A DNA stretch of 64,000 nt from contig NZ_DBMV01000040.1 of the NCBI RefSeq assembly GCF_002298975.1, positions 62,001 through 126,000 of the forward strand. The letters are read 5' to 3'. The notes beneath the pieces are model-generated. The model was not told the DNA's origin. It made no database searches and saw only the letters and a program-made list of their open reading frames with translations. Origin of the DNA: Ralstonia sp. UBA689. GTDB taxonomy: Bacteria; Pseudomonadota; Gammaproteobacteria; Burkholderiales; Burkholderiaceae. Position 1 is the stretch's first letter, and each line of letters opens with the position of its first letter. Positions 31,820 to 41,277 of the stretch are shown in pieces. The position numbers and the translations under genes are program-made.

Positions 31820-34800
31820 ATGTTTGAACGCCTCTTGCGCACCGTGATCGCCCAGCGCTGGCTGGTGCTGTTGGCCGTGCTGGTTGCTGCTGCATTCGGT
31901 GCAGTCAGCTACACGCGCCTGTCGATCGATGCGGTGCCCGACATCACCAACGTGCAGGTGCAGATCAACACTCCGGCCCCGGGCTACTCGCCGCTGGAAA
32001 CCGAGCAGCGCATTACCTATCCGCTGGAAACGGCGATGGCCGGGCTGCCGAAGCTGGAGCAGACGCGTTCGCTTTCGCGCTACGGCTTGTCGCAGGTGAC
32101 CGTGATCTTCAAGGAAGGCACCGACATCTACTTCGCACGCCAGTTGGTGAGCGAACGCCTGCAGGCTGCCAAGGAGCAGTTGCCCGACCGCATTTCGCCG
32201 AGCATGGGGCCGGTCTCCACCGGCTTGGGTGAAATCTATCTGTGGACGGTCGAGGCCGACACCAGCGCGCGCAAGCCCGACGGCACGGCTTACACGCCTG
32301 CCGACCTGCGCGAGCTGCAGGATTGGGTGATCCGTCCGCAGATCCGCAACGTGCCGGGCGTGACTGAAGTGAACACCATCGGCGGGTTTGCCAAGGAATT
32401 CCTGGTGGCGACCAGCCCCGAGCGGCTCGCCTCGTACAAGCTGACGCTGGCCGATGTGGTGGCCGCTTTGGACCGCAACAACGCCAATGTCGGCGCCGGC
32501 TACATCGAGCGCAAGGGCGAGCAATACCTCGTGCGCGCGCCAGGGCAGTTGCGCGATGCGGACGACATCGGCAACGTCGTGCTGGCCAGCCCGAACGGCA
32601 CGCCGGTACGCCTGCGCGACGTCGCCACCATCGAAAGCGGCAGCGAACTGCGCACGGGCGCGGCCACCAGCAACGGGCGCGAAGTCGTGCTGGGCACCGC
32701 CTTCCTGCTGATGGGGGAGAACAGCCGCACCGTCTCACAGGCAGTCGACAAGCGCATGCAGGAGATTCGCAAGACGCTGCCGGCAGGCATTCGCGTGGAA
32801 TCGGTGTACGACCGCACCGTGCTCGTCGACAAGGCCATCGCCACGGTCAAGAAAAACCTGCTGGAAGGCGCCATTCTGGTCATGGCGGTGCTGTTCCTCT
32901 TCCTGGGCAACCTGCGTGCAGCCGTGTTGACGGCACTGGTGATTCCGCTGTCGATGCTGATGACGTTCAGCGGCATGGTGTCGGCCAACGTGAGCGCCAA
33001 CCTGATGAGTTTGGGCGCACTGGATTTCGGCATCATCGTTGACGGCGCCGTGGTGATCGTCGAGAACTGCGTGCGGCGCCTGGCTCATGCGCAGGAGGCG
33101 CGCGGCCGACCTCTCACACGCGCCGAACGCTTTGACGAGGTGTTCGAAGCCGCCCGCGAGGCACGCCGCCCGCTGCTGTACGGGCAGCTCATCATCATGG
33201 TCGTGTACCTGCCGATCTTTGCGCTCTCGGGCGTGGAAGGGAAGATGTTCCACCCGATGGCGATCACGGTGGTGCTGGCGCTGGCGGCGGCCATGATCCT
33301 CTCCATCACCTTCGTGCCGGCGGCTGTGGCGTTGTTCATCGGCGAGCGCGTTGCCGAAAAGGAAAACCGCCTGATGGACTGGGCACGCCGCATGTACGCG
33401 CCGTTGCTCGAACACGTGTTGGCCACGCCCGCCGTGGTGTTGACGTTTGCGGCGGTGGCCGTGACGGTTTCGCTGGTGGCGGCCACGCGCCTGGGTGCGG
33501 AATTCGTGCCCAACCTGAACGAAGGCGATTTCTCCATTCAGGCGATGCGCGTGCCCGGCACAGGTCTGGCGCAATCGCTGGAGATGCAGATGCAGATCGA
33601 GCGCGCGCTCAAGGCGAAGTTTCCCGAGATCGAGCGCGTCTTCGCCCGCACCGGCACCGCCGAGGTGGCGACCGACGTGATGCCGCCCAGCATTTCCGAC
33701 GGCTACATCATGCTCAAGCCCGAAAAGGACTGGCCCGCCGGCCCCGACGGCAAGCGCCAGGGTCGGCGTACGCGCGACCAGTTGCTCGCCGACATCCGAG
33801 CCACGGTGGAAGCGCTGCCCGGCAACGCGTACGAGTTCTCGCAACCGATCCAGTTGCGCTTCAACGAACTGATCTCCGGCGTGCGCAGCGATGTGGCCGT
33901 CAAGCTCTTTGGTGATGACATGAGCGTTCTGGAAGCGCAGGCCAAGAGCGTGGCCGCGCAACTCGGCAAGCTGACCGGTGCCACCGAGGTGAAGATCGAA
34001 CAGACCGGCGGTCTGCCGTTCCTCAACGTGGAGATCGACCGCGATAAGGCCGCGCGTTATGGGCTGTCCATCGGCGCGATCCAGGACACCGTGTCCGCCG
34101 CCATTGGTGGCAAGGACGCAGGCACGGTGTTCCAGGGCGACCGCCGCTTCGGCATTGTCGTGCGCCTGCCGGAAGCTTCGCGCAGCGACCCGGCCGCGCT
34201 GGGCCGCCTGCCGCTGGTGCTGCCGGGCGGTCAGGGCTATGTGCCGCTGTCGGACGTTGCCACGCTCAACGAAGTCACCGGCCCCAACCAGGTCAGCCGC
34301 GAAGATGGCAAGCGCCGTATCGTCGTCAGCGCCAATGTGCGCGGGCGCGACATCGCTTCGTTCGTGGAGGAGGCGCAGTCCGTGCTCGATGCGCAGGTGC
34401 GCCTGCCGACGGGTTACTGGATGGCTTGGGGCGGGCAGTTCGAGCAGTTGGAGTCCGCCACCGAACGCCTGCAGGTGGTGGTGCCGCTGGCGTTGGCCAT
34501 GGTGCTCGCGCTGCTGTTCATGATGTTCGGCAACCTGAAGGACGGGCTGCTGGTGTTCTCCGGCATTCCGTTTGCACTGTCGGGCGGCATCCTGGCGCTG
34601 GCATTGCGGGGCATTCCGTTGTCGATCTCGGCAGCGGTGGGCTTCATTGCGCTCTCCGGCGTGGCGGTGCTCAACGGGCTGGTGATGCTGAGCTTCATCC
34701 GCAGCCTGCGCGAGGGCGGAAAGTCAGTCGACGAAGCTGTGCGCGAAGGTGCGCTCACGCGCCTGCGCCCGGTGTTGATGACGGCGCTGGTGGCCTCGCT

Positions 34801-35020
34801 CGGCTTCGTGCCGATGGCGCTGGCGACCGGCACCGGCGCCGAGGTGCAGCGCCCGCTGGCGACGGTGGTGATCGGCGGGATTCTGTCGTCGACGGCGCTG
34901 ACGCTGCTGGTGTTGCCGGTGCTGTATCGCCTCGCCTATCGGCGAGATGCCGGGCATGACGCCGGACGGGAGGGAGCAGCGGCGCAGACGGCGACCGCAA
35001 TGCCATCCGCTGCGCCGTAG
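31820..35020 (+). CDS. czcA: CzcA-like heavy-metal RND pump (HME1/2 type)
   Basis: The protein has 1066 residues: twelve membrane helices and two large periplasmic loops. Helix 4 reads DFGIIVDGAVVIVEN, with Asp402, Asp408 and Glu415 at the same numbers as the proton-relay residues of C. metallidurans CzcA. This motif marks the divalent-cation (Zn, Co, Cd, Ni) classes; the Cu/Ag class (CusA) has a different helix 4. AAAGGAGG precedes ATG 31820. It is the inner-membrane motor of the operon. Divalent specificity contrasts with the CusR-type box upstream, so the true inducer is open. Confidence 0.93.
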   Translation: MFERLLRTVIAQRWLVLLAVLVAAAFGAVSYTRLSIDAVPDITNVQVQINTPAPGYSPLETEQRITYPLETAMAGLPKLEQTRSLSRYGLSQVTVIFKEGTDIYFARQLVSERLQAAKEQLPDRISPSMGPVSTGLGEIYLWTVEADTSARKPDGTAYTPADLRELQDWVIRPQIRNVPGVTEVNTIGGFAKEFLVATSPERLASYKLTLADVVAALDRNNANVGAGYIERKGEQYLVRAPGQLRDADDIGNVVLASPNGTPVRLRDVATIESGSELRTGAATSNGREVVLGTAFLLMGENSRTVSQAVDKRMQEIRKTLPAGIRVESVYDRTVLVDKAIATVKKNLLEGAILVMAVLFLFLGNLRAAVLTALVIPLSMLMTFSGMVSANVSANLMSLGALDFGIIVDGAVVIVENCVRRLAHAQEARGRPLTRAERFDEVFEAAREARRPLLYGQLIIMVVYLPIFALSGVEGKMFHPMAITVVLALAAAMILSITFVPAAVALFIGERVAEKENRLMDWARRMYAPLLEHVLATPAVVLTFAAVAVTVSLVAATRLGAEFVPNLNEGDFSIQAMRVPGTGLAQSLEMQMQIERALKAKFPEIERVFARTGTAEVATDVMPPSISDGYIMLKPEKDWPAGPDGKRQGRRTRDQLLADIRATVEALPGNAYEFSQPIQLRFNELISGVRSDVAVKLFGDDMSVLEAQAKSVAAQLGKLTGATEVKIEQTGGLPFLNVEIDRDKAARYGLSIGAIQDTVSAAIGGKDAGTVFQGDRRFGIVVRLPEASRSDPAALGRLPLVLPGGQGYVPLSDVATLNEVTGPNQVSREDGKRRIVVSANVRGRDIASFVEEAQSVLDAQVRLPTGYWMAWGGQFEQLESATERLQVVVPLALAMVLALLFMMFGNLKDGLLVFSGIPFALSGGILALALRGIPLSISAAVGFIALSGVAVLNGLVMLSFIRSLREGGKSVDEAVREGALTRLRPVLMTALVASLGFVPMALATGTGAEVQRPLATVVIGGILSSTALTLLVLPVLYRLAYRRDAGHDAGREGAAAQTATAMPSAAP

Positions 35021-35029
35021 CCGTGGCGC

Positions 35030-35464
35030 TTACTCGGCTTGCAGCGCGGTGATGATCTTCTCGGCGAGGGCCTTGAGCTTGTCCGGGTCGGCCTGCACGC
35101 GGGCGTGCGGCTGCAGCGGCGTATCGGTGTAGCGCGGCAGCACGTGGAAGTGCACATGCGGCACGGTCTGGCCGGCAGCGCTGCCGTTGAGCTGGAAGAT
35201 GGCAATGCCCGGCGGCGTGAAGGCAGCGCGCACGGCGCGGGCCAGCTTGCGCGTGGTGCGGATGGCGGAAGCGGCCGCCTCGTCCGACAGGTCGAACAAC
35301 TGCGCTGCGCCTTCCTTGGGCAGCACCAGCACGTGGCCGTCGGCCTGCGGCATGATGTCCATGAAGGCGATGGTGTGGTCGTCTTCGTACACCTTGATGC
35401 AGGGCAGCTCGCCGCGCAGGATCTTGGCGAAGATGTTCTGGTTGTCGTACGTCGCGTCAGGCAT
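35030..35464 (-). CDS. HIT family hydrolase
   Basis: The protein has 144 residues from ATG 35464 (GGAG six bases upstream). The histidine triad is His103-Val-His105-Phe-His107-Val in TVPHVHFHVLP. The N-terminal part (NIFAKILRGELPCIKVYEDD; ADGHVLVLPKEG) matches bacterial HinT-like proteins, which hydrolyse nucleoside phosphoramidates and dinucleoside polyphosphates. It is convergent with the pump gene, 9 bases apart. An upstream ATG adds five residues. Confidence 0.9.
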   Translation of the reverse strand: MPDATYDNQNIFAKILRGELPCIKVYEDDHTIAFMDIMPQADGHVLVLPKEGAAQLFDLSDEAAASAIRTTRKLARAVRAAFTPPGIAIFQLNGSAAGQTVPHVHFHVLPRYTDTPLQPHARVQADPDKLKALAEKIITALQAE

Positions 35465-35545
35465 GGGTGTCTCCGGCAAACAGGAAAACAGCAGAAAGGA
35501 CAGCGCGCAGTATATGCGAGCCCATCGCTGCCGACTTGCAGCAGG

Positions 35546-36991
35546 TCAAGCTGGTCCATCGTCCATCGACAGCGGTGCAGCCACGTGTTCGAGCGGTTTG
35601 CGTTCGGCCGCAGTGCCCCAGCAGGCCTGCACGGTGGCTGCCAGCAGCATCAGCACGGCACCCAGCGCGTAGCCGGCAAATACGGCGCCCCGCTCGTGGG
35701 TGTCGATCAGCCAGCCGAACAGCGCGGGGCCGGCTACGCCGCCCAGGGCTGTGCCCACGGCATAGAACAGCGCGATGGCCAGCGCGCGTACTTCCAGCGG
35801 GAAGGTCTCGCTCACCGTCAGGTAGGCCGAACTGGCGGCGGCCGACGCGAAGAAAAACACCACCGTCCACGCGAGCGTCTGCGTGGCGCTGTCGAGCACG
35901 CCGGCTTTGAACAGCGCGCCGCTGGCCAGCAGCAGCGCGCCGCTGATCGCATACGTAGCGGCAATCATCGTGCGTCGGCCGAGCACGTCGAACAGTCTGC
36001 CGAGCAGCAACGGACCGAGAAAGTTGCCCAGCGCAAACGGCAGCAGGTAGGTGCCGACTTTGGTGGCGGGCACGTCATAGAAATCCGTCAGCACGAGCGC
36101 GTAGGTGAAAAAGATCGCGTTGTAGAAGAAGGCCTGCGCGGCCATCAGCGCTAGACCCACCAGCGCGCGCCGGCGGTGCCGCACGAACAGCACGCGCGCA
36201 ACTTCCGCCAAACCAGGGTGCTTACGTTGACGCAGGCGCAACACGGGCAGCGGTGCATCGTCGAAGCGGTGTCCACGCATGGCGATCTCATCTTCGATAC
36301 GGCAGACGATGGTCTGCGCCTCGTCGTGGCGGCCACGTGTGATGAGCCAGCGCGGGCTTTCGGGAATCCAGAGGCGCATGATCAGGATGATGAGCCCCAG
36401 CACCGCGCCGATGAAGAAGCACAGCCGCCAGCCGGTATCCATGGGCAGATGCGCCGGGTTCAGCAGCCACAACGAGGCCCCGGCACCCAGCGCCGCGCCC
36501 ACCCAGAACGTGCCGTTGATGGCGAGGTCCGTCCAGCCGCGCACGCGTGCTGGCGTCAGTTCCTGGATGGTGGAATTGATGGCCGCGTATTCGCCGCCGA
36601 TGCCTGCGCCCGTCAGCGCGCGAAAGGCAACGAGGCTGGCGAAATTCCACGAGAATGCCGTCGCCAGCGTGGCCGAGATGTAGACGCCCAGCGTGACGAA
36701 GAACAGCTTGCGCCGCCCGAGCCTGTCCGTCAGCCAGCCGAACAGCAATGCGCCGAGTACGGCGCCGGCGAGATACGCACTGCTGGTGACGCCCACCTGC
36801 GCATTGCTGAGCTGCAGCGCGGGGCTTTGCTTGAGCGCGCCCGCCACGGCGCCTGCCAGCGTCACCTCCAGCCCATCGAGCAGCCACGTGATGCCCAGCG
36901 CCACGACCACGCGCGTGTGAAAGCGGCTCCATGGCAAACGGTCGAGCCGGCTGGGCAGATCGGATGGAGGAAAAACAGGCGAGTCGGGCAT
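35546..36991 (-). CDS. MFS transporter, sugar/aromatic-acid porter type
   Basis: A 481-residue protein with twelve membrane helices. Family motifs are GWLTDRLGRRKLFFVTL (loop 2-3), GIGGEYAAINSTIQEL and WIPESPRWLITRGRHDEA (the PESPRWL motif of sugar porters and SV2-like carriers), and GRLFDVLGRRTMIA in the second half. It probably moves an organic acid or sugar by proton coupling; the substrate is unknown. The tetR-type gene is 62 bases upstream on the same strand, so the two likely form an operon under TetR control. Confidence 0.85.
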   Translation of the reverse strand: MPDSPVFPPSDLPSRLDRLPWSRFHTRVVVALGITWLLDGLEVTLAGAVAGALKQSPALQLSNAQVGVTSSAYLAGAVLGALLFGWLTDRLGRRKLFFVTLGVYISATLATAFSWNFASLVAFRALTGAGIGGEYAAINSTIQELTPARVRGWTDLAINGTFWVGAALGAGASLWLLNPAHLPMDTGWRLCFFIGAVLGLIILIMRLWIPESPRWLITRGRHDEAQTIVCRIEDEIAMRGHRFDDAPLPVLRLRQRKHPGLAEVARVLFVRHRRRALVGLALMAAQAFFYNAIFFTYALVLTDFYDVPATKVGTYLLPFALGNFLGPLLLGRLFDVLGRRTMIAATYAISGALLLASGALFKAGVLDSATQTLAWTVVFFFASAAASSAYLTVSETFPLEVRALAIALFYAVGTALGGVAGPALFGWLIDTHERGAVFAGYALGAVLMLLAATVQACWGTAAERKPLEHVAAPLSMDDGPA

Positions 36992-37053
36992 CGCGGCGCA
37001 TTCAAGAGGGCACGCGCGCGATGCAGCACGATTTGTTCCTGTGCCGGGTTGCG

Positions 37054-37686
37054 TTAATCCTCGGGCGGCGCGCCGGCTAGCAGCGTGTCTTCAAAGAAGC
37101 GGCGGCGTGCGTCTTTATCGGGCTTGCTGCCCTGGTTCCAGAGTGTGGCCTCGGAGAGCTGGTAGGCGTAGAGCATGAAGGCGCGCGTCTTGGCGTCCTT
37201 GCGCGTAAAGCCGATCGCCCGGAAGTGCCGGATGTAGTAATCCATGCGGTGTTCATCCACAGCATCGACGGCTTGCTGCGCCATCGGGTCGCGGCGGGCC
37301 CAGGCACGGATGGCGAATTCGATCATCGCCGTGCGGCGCGCGCTGCGACCACGAAAAGGCAGCACAAGCAGGTCGCGCACCAAGCCTTGCACCGAGGCGT
37401 TCTGCCGCTCCAGCTTGGGGCCGACGCGCGTGCGCTCGCTCCAGTCCTGCAGCACCTGATGCAGCAGATCATCCCGGTTCTTGAAGTGCCAGTAGAAGCT
37501 GCCACGCGTTACGTCCAACTGCTTGGCGAGCACATCCACGCGCACGGCGTCGATGCTCTTGGTGACGAGCAGATCGGCCGCCGCGCGCACCCAGTCATCG
37601 GGCGTAAGCTGCGCGCGCGGCGCTGTGGGGGCGGGGGCTTCAGCATCGACGGGGCCATCGTGTTCGTCGATCAGCGAAGAGGGCAT
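37054..37686 (-). CDS. TetR/AcrR-type regulator
   Basis: The protein has 210 residues. The N-terminal HTH (DAVRVDVLAKQLDVTRGSFY followed by WHFKNRDDLL) is typical of TetR proteins. The ligand domain follows and includes RRDPMAQQAVDAVDEHRMDY. It sits upstream of an MFS gene and divergent from a periplasmic binding-protein gene (start 37940). The palindrome at 37811-37834 is a likely operator. Confidence 0.9.
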   Translation of the reverse strand: MPSSLIDEHDGPVDAEAPAPTAPRAQLTPDDWVRAAADLLVTKSIDAVRVDVLAKQLDVTRGSFYWHFKNRDDLLHQVLQDWSERTRVGPKLERQNASVQGLVRDLLVLPFRGRSARRTAMIEFAIRAWARRDPMAQQAVDAVDEHRMDYYIRHFRAIGFTRKDAKTRAFMLYAYQLSEATLWNQGSKPDKDARRRFFEDTLLAGAPPED

Positions 37687-37810
37687 GCGCACCTCGTGCG
37701 GCGTGGAGATGAAGGCGGATTCTAGCTGTGCTGACACCGCTGTCCAGCGCTTACGGCGTACTTGCGCCCCCAGGTTTGCGCGAGTTGACACCGCAGCAAA
37801 CGCACTTCTA

Positions 37811-37834
37811 CCATGCACATACGTTTGTGTATGG
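37811..37834. promoter_or_regulatory. TetR-type operator, CCATGCACA-N6-TGTGTATGG
   Basis: An imperfect inverted repeat (8 of 9 pairs) with inner CATAC-N6-GTATG lies in the 253-base gap between the divergent tetR and binding-protein genes. Its size and style are like AcrR/TtgR sites. Confidence 0.65.
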
Positions 37835-37939
37835 AAGGATCGAGCTGCCGCAAGCCTTGGTTTGCGGTGTTGTGCAAGAACCATGCTCGACAATGCCTTC
37901 TGCACGGCGTCCAACGATAAGACATCAGGAGACATTTGC

Positions 37940-39196
37940 ATGAAGGCATTTCGAGTTGCGCTGCGCGCGGCGGCCATGGCGGGCGCGGCGGCTGGCGCAT
38001 TCTGCGCGAGCACCGTTCACGCCGAGACCGTCAAGATCGCCTGGATCGACCCGCTGTCCGGGCTGATGGGCGCGCTGGGCCAGAACCAGTTGCGCAGCTG
38101 GCAATACGCGGCTGATCTGGCCAACCAGCAGAACTGGAGCGGCAACGGCACCAAGTTCGAAGTCGTCGGCTTCGACAACAAGGTCTCGCCGCAAGAGAGC
38201 CTGACGCTGCTCAAGCAGATCACCGACCAGGGCATCCGCTATGTCGCGCAGGGCGATGGCTCCAGCGTGGGGATGGCGCTGCAGGAGGCGATTGCCAAGT
38301 ACAACGACCGCAATCCGGGCAAGGAGATCATCTACCTGAATTACGCAGCGGTCGATCCGGACATGACCAACAGCAAGTGCAACTACTGGCACTTCCGGCT
38401 GGACGCCAACTCCGACATGAAAATGGAGGCCCTGACGACCTATCTGGCGAAGGATCAGAACATCAAGAAGGTCTACCTGCTGAACCAGAACTATTCGTTT
38501 GGTCACCAGGTGGCGCGCGCGGCCAAGGAATACCTCAAGCGCAAGCGCCCGGATATCCAGATCGCGGGTGAGGATCTGCATCCGCTGGCGCAGGTGAAGG
38601 ACTTCTCGCCGTACGTGGCGAAGATTCGTGCCTCTGGTGCGGATACGGTCATCACCGGCAACTGGGGCAGCGACCTGGCGCTATTGATTCGCGCGGCCAA
38701 GGATGCGGGCCTGAATACCAACTTCTACACGTACTACGCCGGCACCACCGGTGTGCCCACGGCAATGGGCGCCTCGGGTGCCGACCGCGTGAAGGTCATC
38801 AGCTACTTCGCGCCCAACGACGGCAGCCCGAAGACCAACGCCGTGCTAGACGGTTTCAAGAAGAAGTACAACGACGACTTCTTCAACGCTGACGTCTACA
38901 CCGGTCTCGCCTTCCTGTCCAAGGCCGTCAAGACCGCAGGTTCGGCCGAGCCCGCCAAGGTCGCCAAGGTGATGGAAGGCATGACGGTCGACAGCCTGAA
39001 CGGCCCGGTCGAGATGCGCAAGACCGATCACCAGGCGCAGCAGACGCTGTATGTGACCACCTGGGTCAAGGCCGACGGCAAGAAGATCAAGTACGACCAG
39101 GAGAACACCGGCTACGGCTGGCGTACCGACGTCACGCTCGAGCCGCACCTGGGGGCTCAGCCGACGTCGTGCCAGATGAAGCGGCCGGCGACCTGA
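37940..39196 (+). CDS. ABC transporter substrate-binding protein (branched-chain amino acid/amide type)
   Basis: The protein has 418 residues. A signal peptide (residues 1-28, cut at VHA-E) is followed by a two-lobed periplasmic binding fold of the LivK/Leu-binding type (VKIAWIDPLSGLMGALGQNQ; NYSFGHQVARAAKEYLKRKR; HQAQQTLYVTTWVKADGKK). CAGGAG precedes ATG 37940. No permease or ATPase gene is adjacent, so it is an orphan here and must work with components elsewhere. The ligand could be an amino acid or amide. Confidence 0.88.
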   Translation: MKAFRVALRAAAMAGAAAGAFCASTVHAETVKIAWIDPLSGLMGALGQNQLRSWQYAADLANQQNWSGNGTKFEVVGFDNKVSPQESLTLLKQITDQGIRYVAQGDGSSVGMALQEAIAKYNDRNPGKEIIYLNYAAVDPDMTNSKCNYWHFRLDANSDMKMEALTTYLAKDQNIKKVYLLNQNYSFGHQVARAAKEYLKRKRPDIQIAGEDLHPLAQVKDFSPYVAKIRASGADTVITGNWGSDLALLIRAAKDAGLNTNFYTYYAGTTGVPTAMGASGADRVKVISYFAPNDGSPKTNAVLDGFKKKYNDDFFNADVYTGLAFLSKAVKTAGSAEPAKVAKVMEGMTVDSLNGPVEMRKTDHQAQQTLYVTTWVKADGKKIKYDQENTGYGWRTDVTLEPHLGAQPTSCQMKRPAT

Positions 39197-39207
39197 TCGC
39201 GTGATTG

Positions 39208-39226
39208 GCCTGTCCCCGGTACAGGC
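39208..39226. terminator. short hairpin between convergent genes
   Basis: GCCTGT-N7-ACAGGC lies between the binding-protein stop and the convergent dehydrogenase stop. The T-tract is weak, so a terminator role is only probable. Confidence 0.4.
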
Positions 39227-39232
39227 GCTTGC

Positions 39233-40165
39233 TTAAACCGGGGACACCACCGCCTCGCCCGCCAGGTGCCGGCGGGCGTTTTCCAGAAAGCGATCCACCG
39301 TTGCCTGCACCGACTCCGGCGACCAGCCGGCAACGTGCGGCGTCAGCACGACCTGCTCCAGGTCCAGCAGCCCGGCGGGCGGCTTCGGTTCACTCTCATA
39401 CACGTCCAGCCCCGCGCCACCCAGCTTGCCCGCGCGGATGGCTGCTTCCAGGGCTACCGTGTCCACCACGCTGCCGCGCGCGATGTTTACCACATAGCCG
39501 TGCGGCCCCAGCGCTTCCAGAATCGTATGGTTGATCAGGTGCCTGGTCTGCGCGCCGCCCGGCGTGGCGACGATCAGGAAGTCGGCCCACTCGGCCATGT
39601 CCTTCAGCACATTGAAGTAGCGGTACGGCACCCCTTCGCGCGGTGCGCGATTGTGATAGCCGATCTGCATGTCGAAGCCCGCTGCGCGGCGCGCGATCTG
39701 CTGGCCGATGGTGCCCAGCCCGACAATGCCCAGGCGCTTGCCCGAGACGCCGGGCGGCAGCGGGATGTCGTCGCGCCAGACGCCATCGCGCGTGATGCGG
39801 TCAAGCTTCGGGATACCGCGCACCGTGGCCAGCAGCAGGCCGATGGCGTGGTCGGCCACACAGGCATCGTTGGTGCCGGCGCCGTTGGCGACTACGACGC
39901 CGCGTGCCCGGGCAGCCTGCACGTCGATGTTCTCGTAACCGGCGCCCAGCGCGCAGGCCAGTTCCAGCTTGGGCATGGCGGCTATTTCAGCCGCGGTCAG
40001 GCCGGTTGAGCCGTTGGTGAGCACGATGCGTACGTTGTGCCCATCGCGGGCGATGGTCGTATCGCGCTCGGCGCGGGTGGGGGCGTGGATGACGTGGAAA
40101 TGTTGGCCGATTTGCGCCACGTTGTCGGGCGTCATCGCAATCAGGATCAGCAGCGTCGGGTGCAT
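39233..40165 (-). CDS. D-isomer specific 2-hydroxyacid dehydrogenase
   Basis: The protein has 310 residues. The NAD-binding Rossmann core is GKRLGIVGLGTIGQQIARRA. Catalytic residues are in place: Arg and nearby ARGSVVDT, the Glu in YESEPKPP, and the His in LTPHVAGWSPESVQ. It reduces 2-keto acids such as glyoxylate or hydroxypyruvate, or oxidises D-2-hydroxyacids. It is a lone gene, convergent with the binding-protein gene. Confidence 0.88.
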   Translation of the reverse strand: MHPTLLILIAMTPDNVAQIGQHFHVIHAPTRAERDTTIARDGHNVRIVLTNGSTGLTAAEIAAMPKLELACALGAGYENIDVQAARARGVVVANGAGTNDACVADHAIGLLLATVRGIPKLDRITRDGVWRDDIPLPPGVSGKRLGIVGLGTIGQQIARRAAGFDMQIGYHNRAPREGVPYRYFNVLKDMAEWADFLIVATPGGAQTRHLINHTILEALGPHGYVVNIARGSVVDTVALEAAIRAGKLGGAGLDVYESEPKPPAGLLDLEQVVLTPHVAGWSPESVQATVDRFLENARRHLAGEAVVSPV

Positions 40166-40442
40166 GGTGAGGAGAAGAGGGGGGGGCGTCGTACGTGGAG
40201 GGCAACCAATCTGGTTTGCAGGAAGTGCCGCGCACGGCGCCCGGCGATCATAGCGCGCCCCTCGTACGATGCGCCGGAAGCCCTGAGCACGGTGCGGTTA
40301 CACGCCGTTACCAATGAGCAGGTTTGGTTGCACGGGTTAGCAGTGCTGCGGCATAGACTTTGCGGCGAGAGGTGCATTGCCGCCGGCCGTACGAAGACGG
40401 ACGGTCCGGACCAGACGCCTCGTCCACATGACGAGATCAATC

Positions 40443-41171
40443 ATGCAAGCAACGAACAAGGCGGTACGCACAGGGCGGTGGGTGACAGCGGTGGTACTGG
40501 CCGCAGCGGCGGCCGGGCTGACGGGCTGCGTCACTGCGCCGCCTTACACCGGTTATGGCGCAGGCTATGGCGCGGGCTACGCAGCCGGCAGTTCCACCTA
40601 CGGTGGCAACTACGGCAACAGCTATGGCGGTACGACCTACAGTTCCGCGCCGGCCAGTGGCTATGCCAACGGATATGACAACGGCTACAACGGCGGCTAT
40701 GGCAGCTACGATCCGAATGCGCCCCAGCCTTATCCGCAACCGTATCCATCGCAGCAGCCGGCGCCGGCGCCCGTGTATTCGCAGCCGAGCTATACCCCAT
40801 ACCCGAGCAACACCGCACCGGCCTACCAGGCGTCAGCCGACAACCGCTATGGCGTGGTCGAGCGCATCGACGCCGTGCCGGTGCGTGGGCAGCCATCCGG
40901 CGTGGGCGCAGTGCTGGGCGGCGTGGTGGGCGGTCTGCTGGGCCACCAGGTGGGCGGCGGCCGCGGCAACACCGTGGCCACCATCGGCGGGGCGGTGGCC
41001 GGGGCCATGGCCGGCAACGCCGTGGAAGGCAATACCGTGGTTGGCCAGACCTACCGCGTGGTTCTGCGCCTGAACGACAACTCGGTCGCTACGCTCACGC
41101 AGAACAATCCGAACGGCCTGCGCCCAGGTGATCGCGCTCGGATTGACAACAACATGGCAGTGCCTTACTAA
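40443..41171 (+). CDS. glycine-zipper lipoprotein (17 kDa antigen/SlyB-like)
   Basis: A 242-residue lipoprotein with lipobox L-T-G-C (about residue 27). A Gly/Tyr/Ser-rich and then Pro/Gln-rich disordered region (about 35-125) comes next. The C-terminal domain starts NRYGVVERIDAVPVRG and contains a glycine-zipper 2TM segment (GAVLGGVVGGLLGHQVGGG). Such proteins sit at the outer-membrane inner face and stabilise the envelope. The ATG at 40443 was preferred; one at 40428 would add five residues. Confidence 0.85.
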   Translation: MQATNKAVRTGRWVTAVVLAAAAAGLTGCVTAPPYTGYGAGYGAGYAAGSSTYGGNYGNSYGGTTYSSAPASGYANGYDNGYNGGYGSYDPNAPQPYPQPYPSQQPAPAPVYSQPSYTPYPSNTAPAYQASADNRYGVVERIDAVPVRGQPSGVGAVLGGVVGGLLGHQVGGGRGNTVATIGGAVAGAMAGNAVEGNTVVGQTYRVVLRLNDNSVATLTQNNPNGLRPGDRARIDNNMAVPY

Positions 41172-41277
41172 GCACTCACCACATCGCCCCCGCATGGGAG
41201 GCCGGTCCGCTCCAGGCTTCAGCAACGGCGCGGACCGGCCGATGTCGCCGTTGCGATGACTCGCTTCGACTTCCACG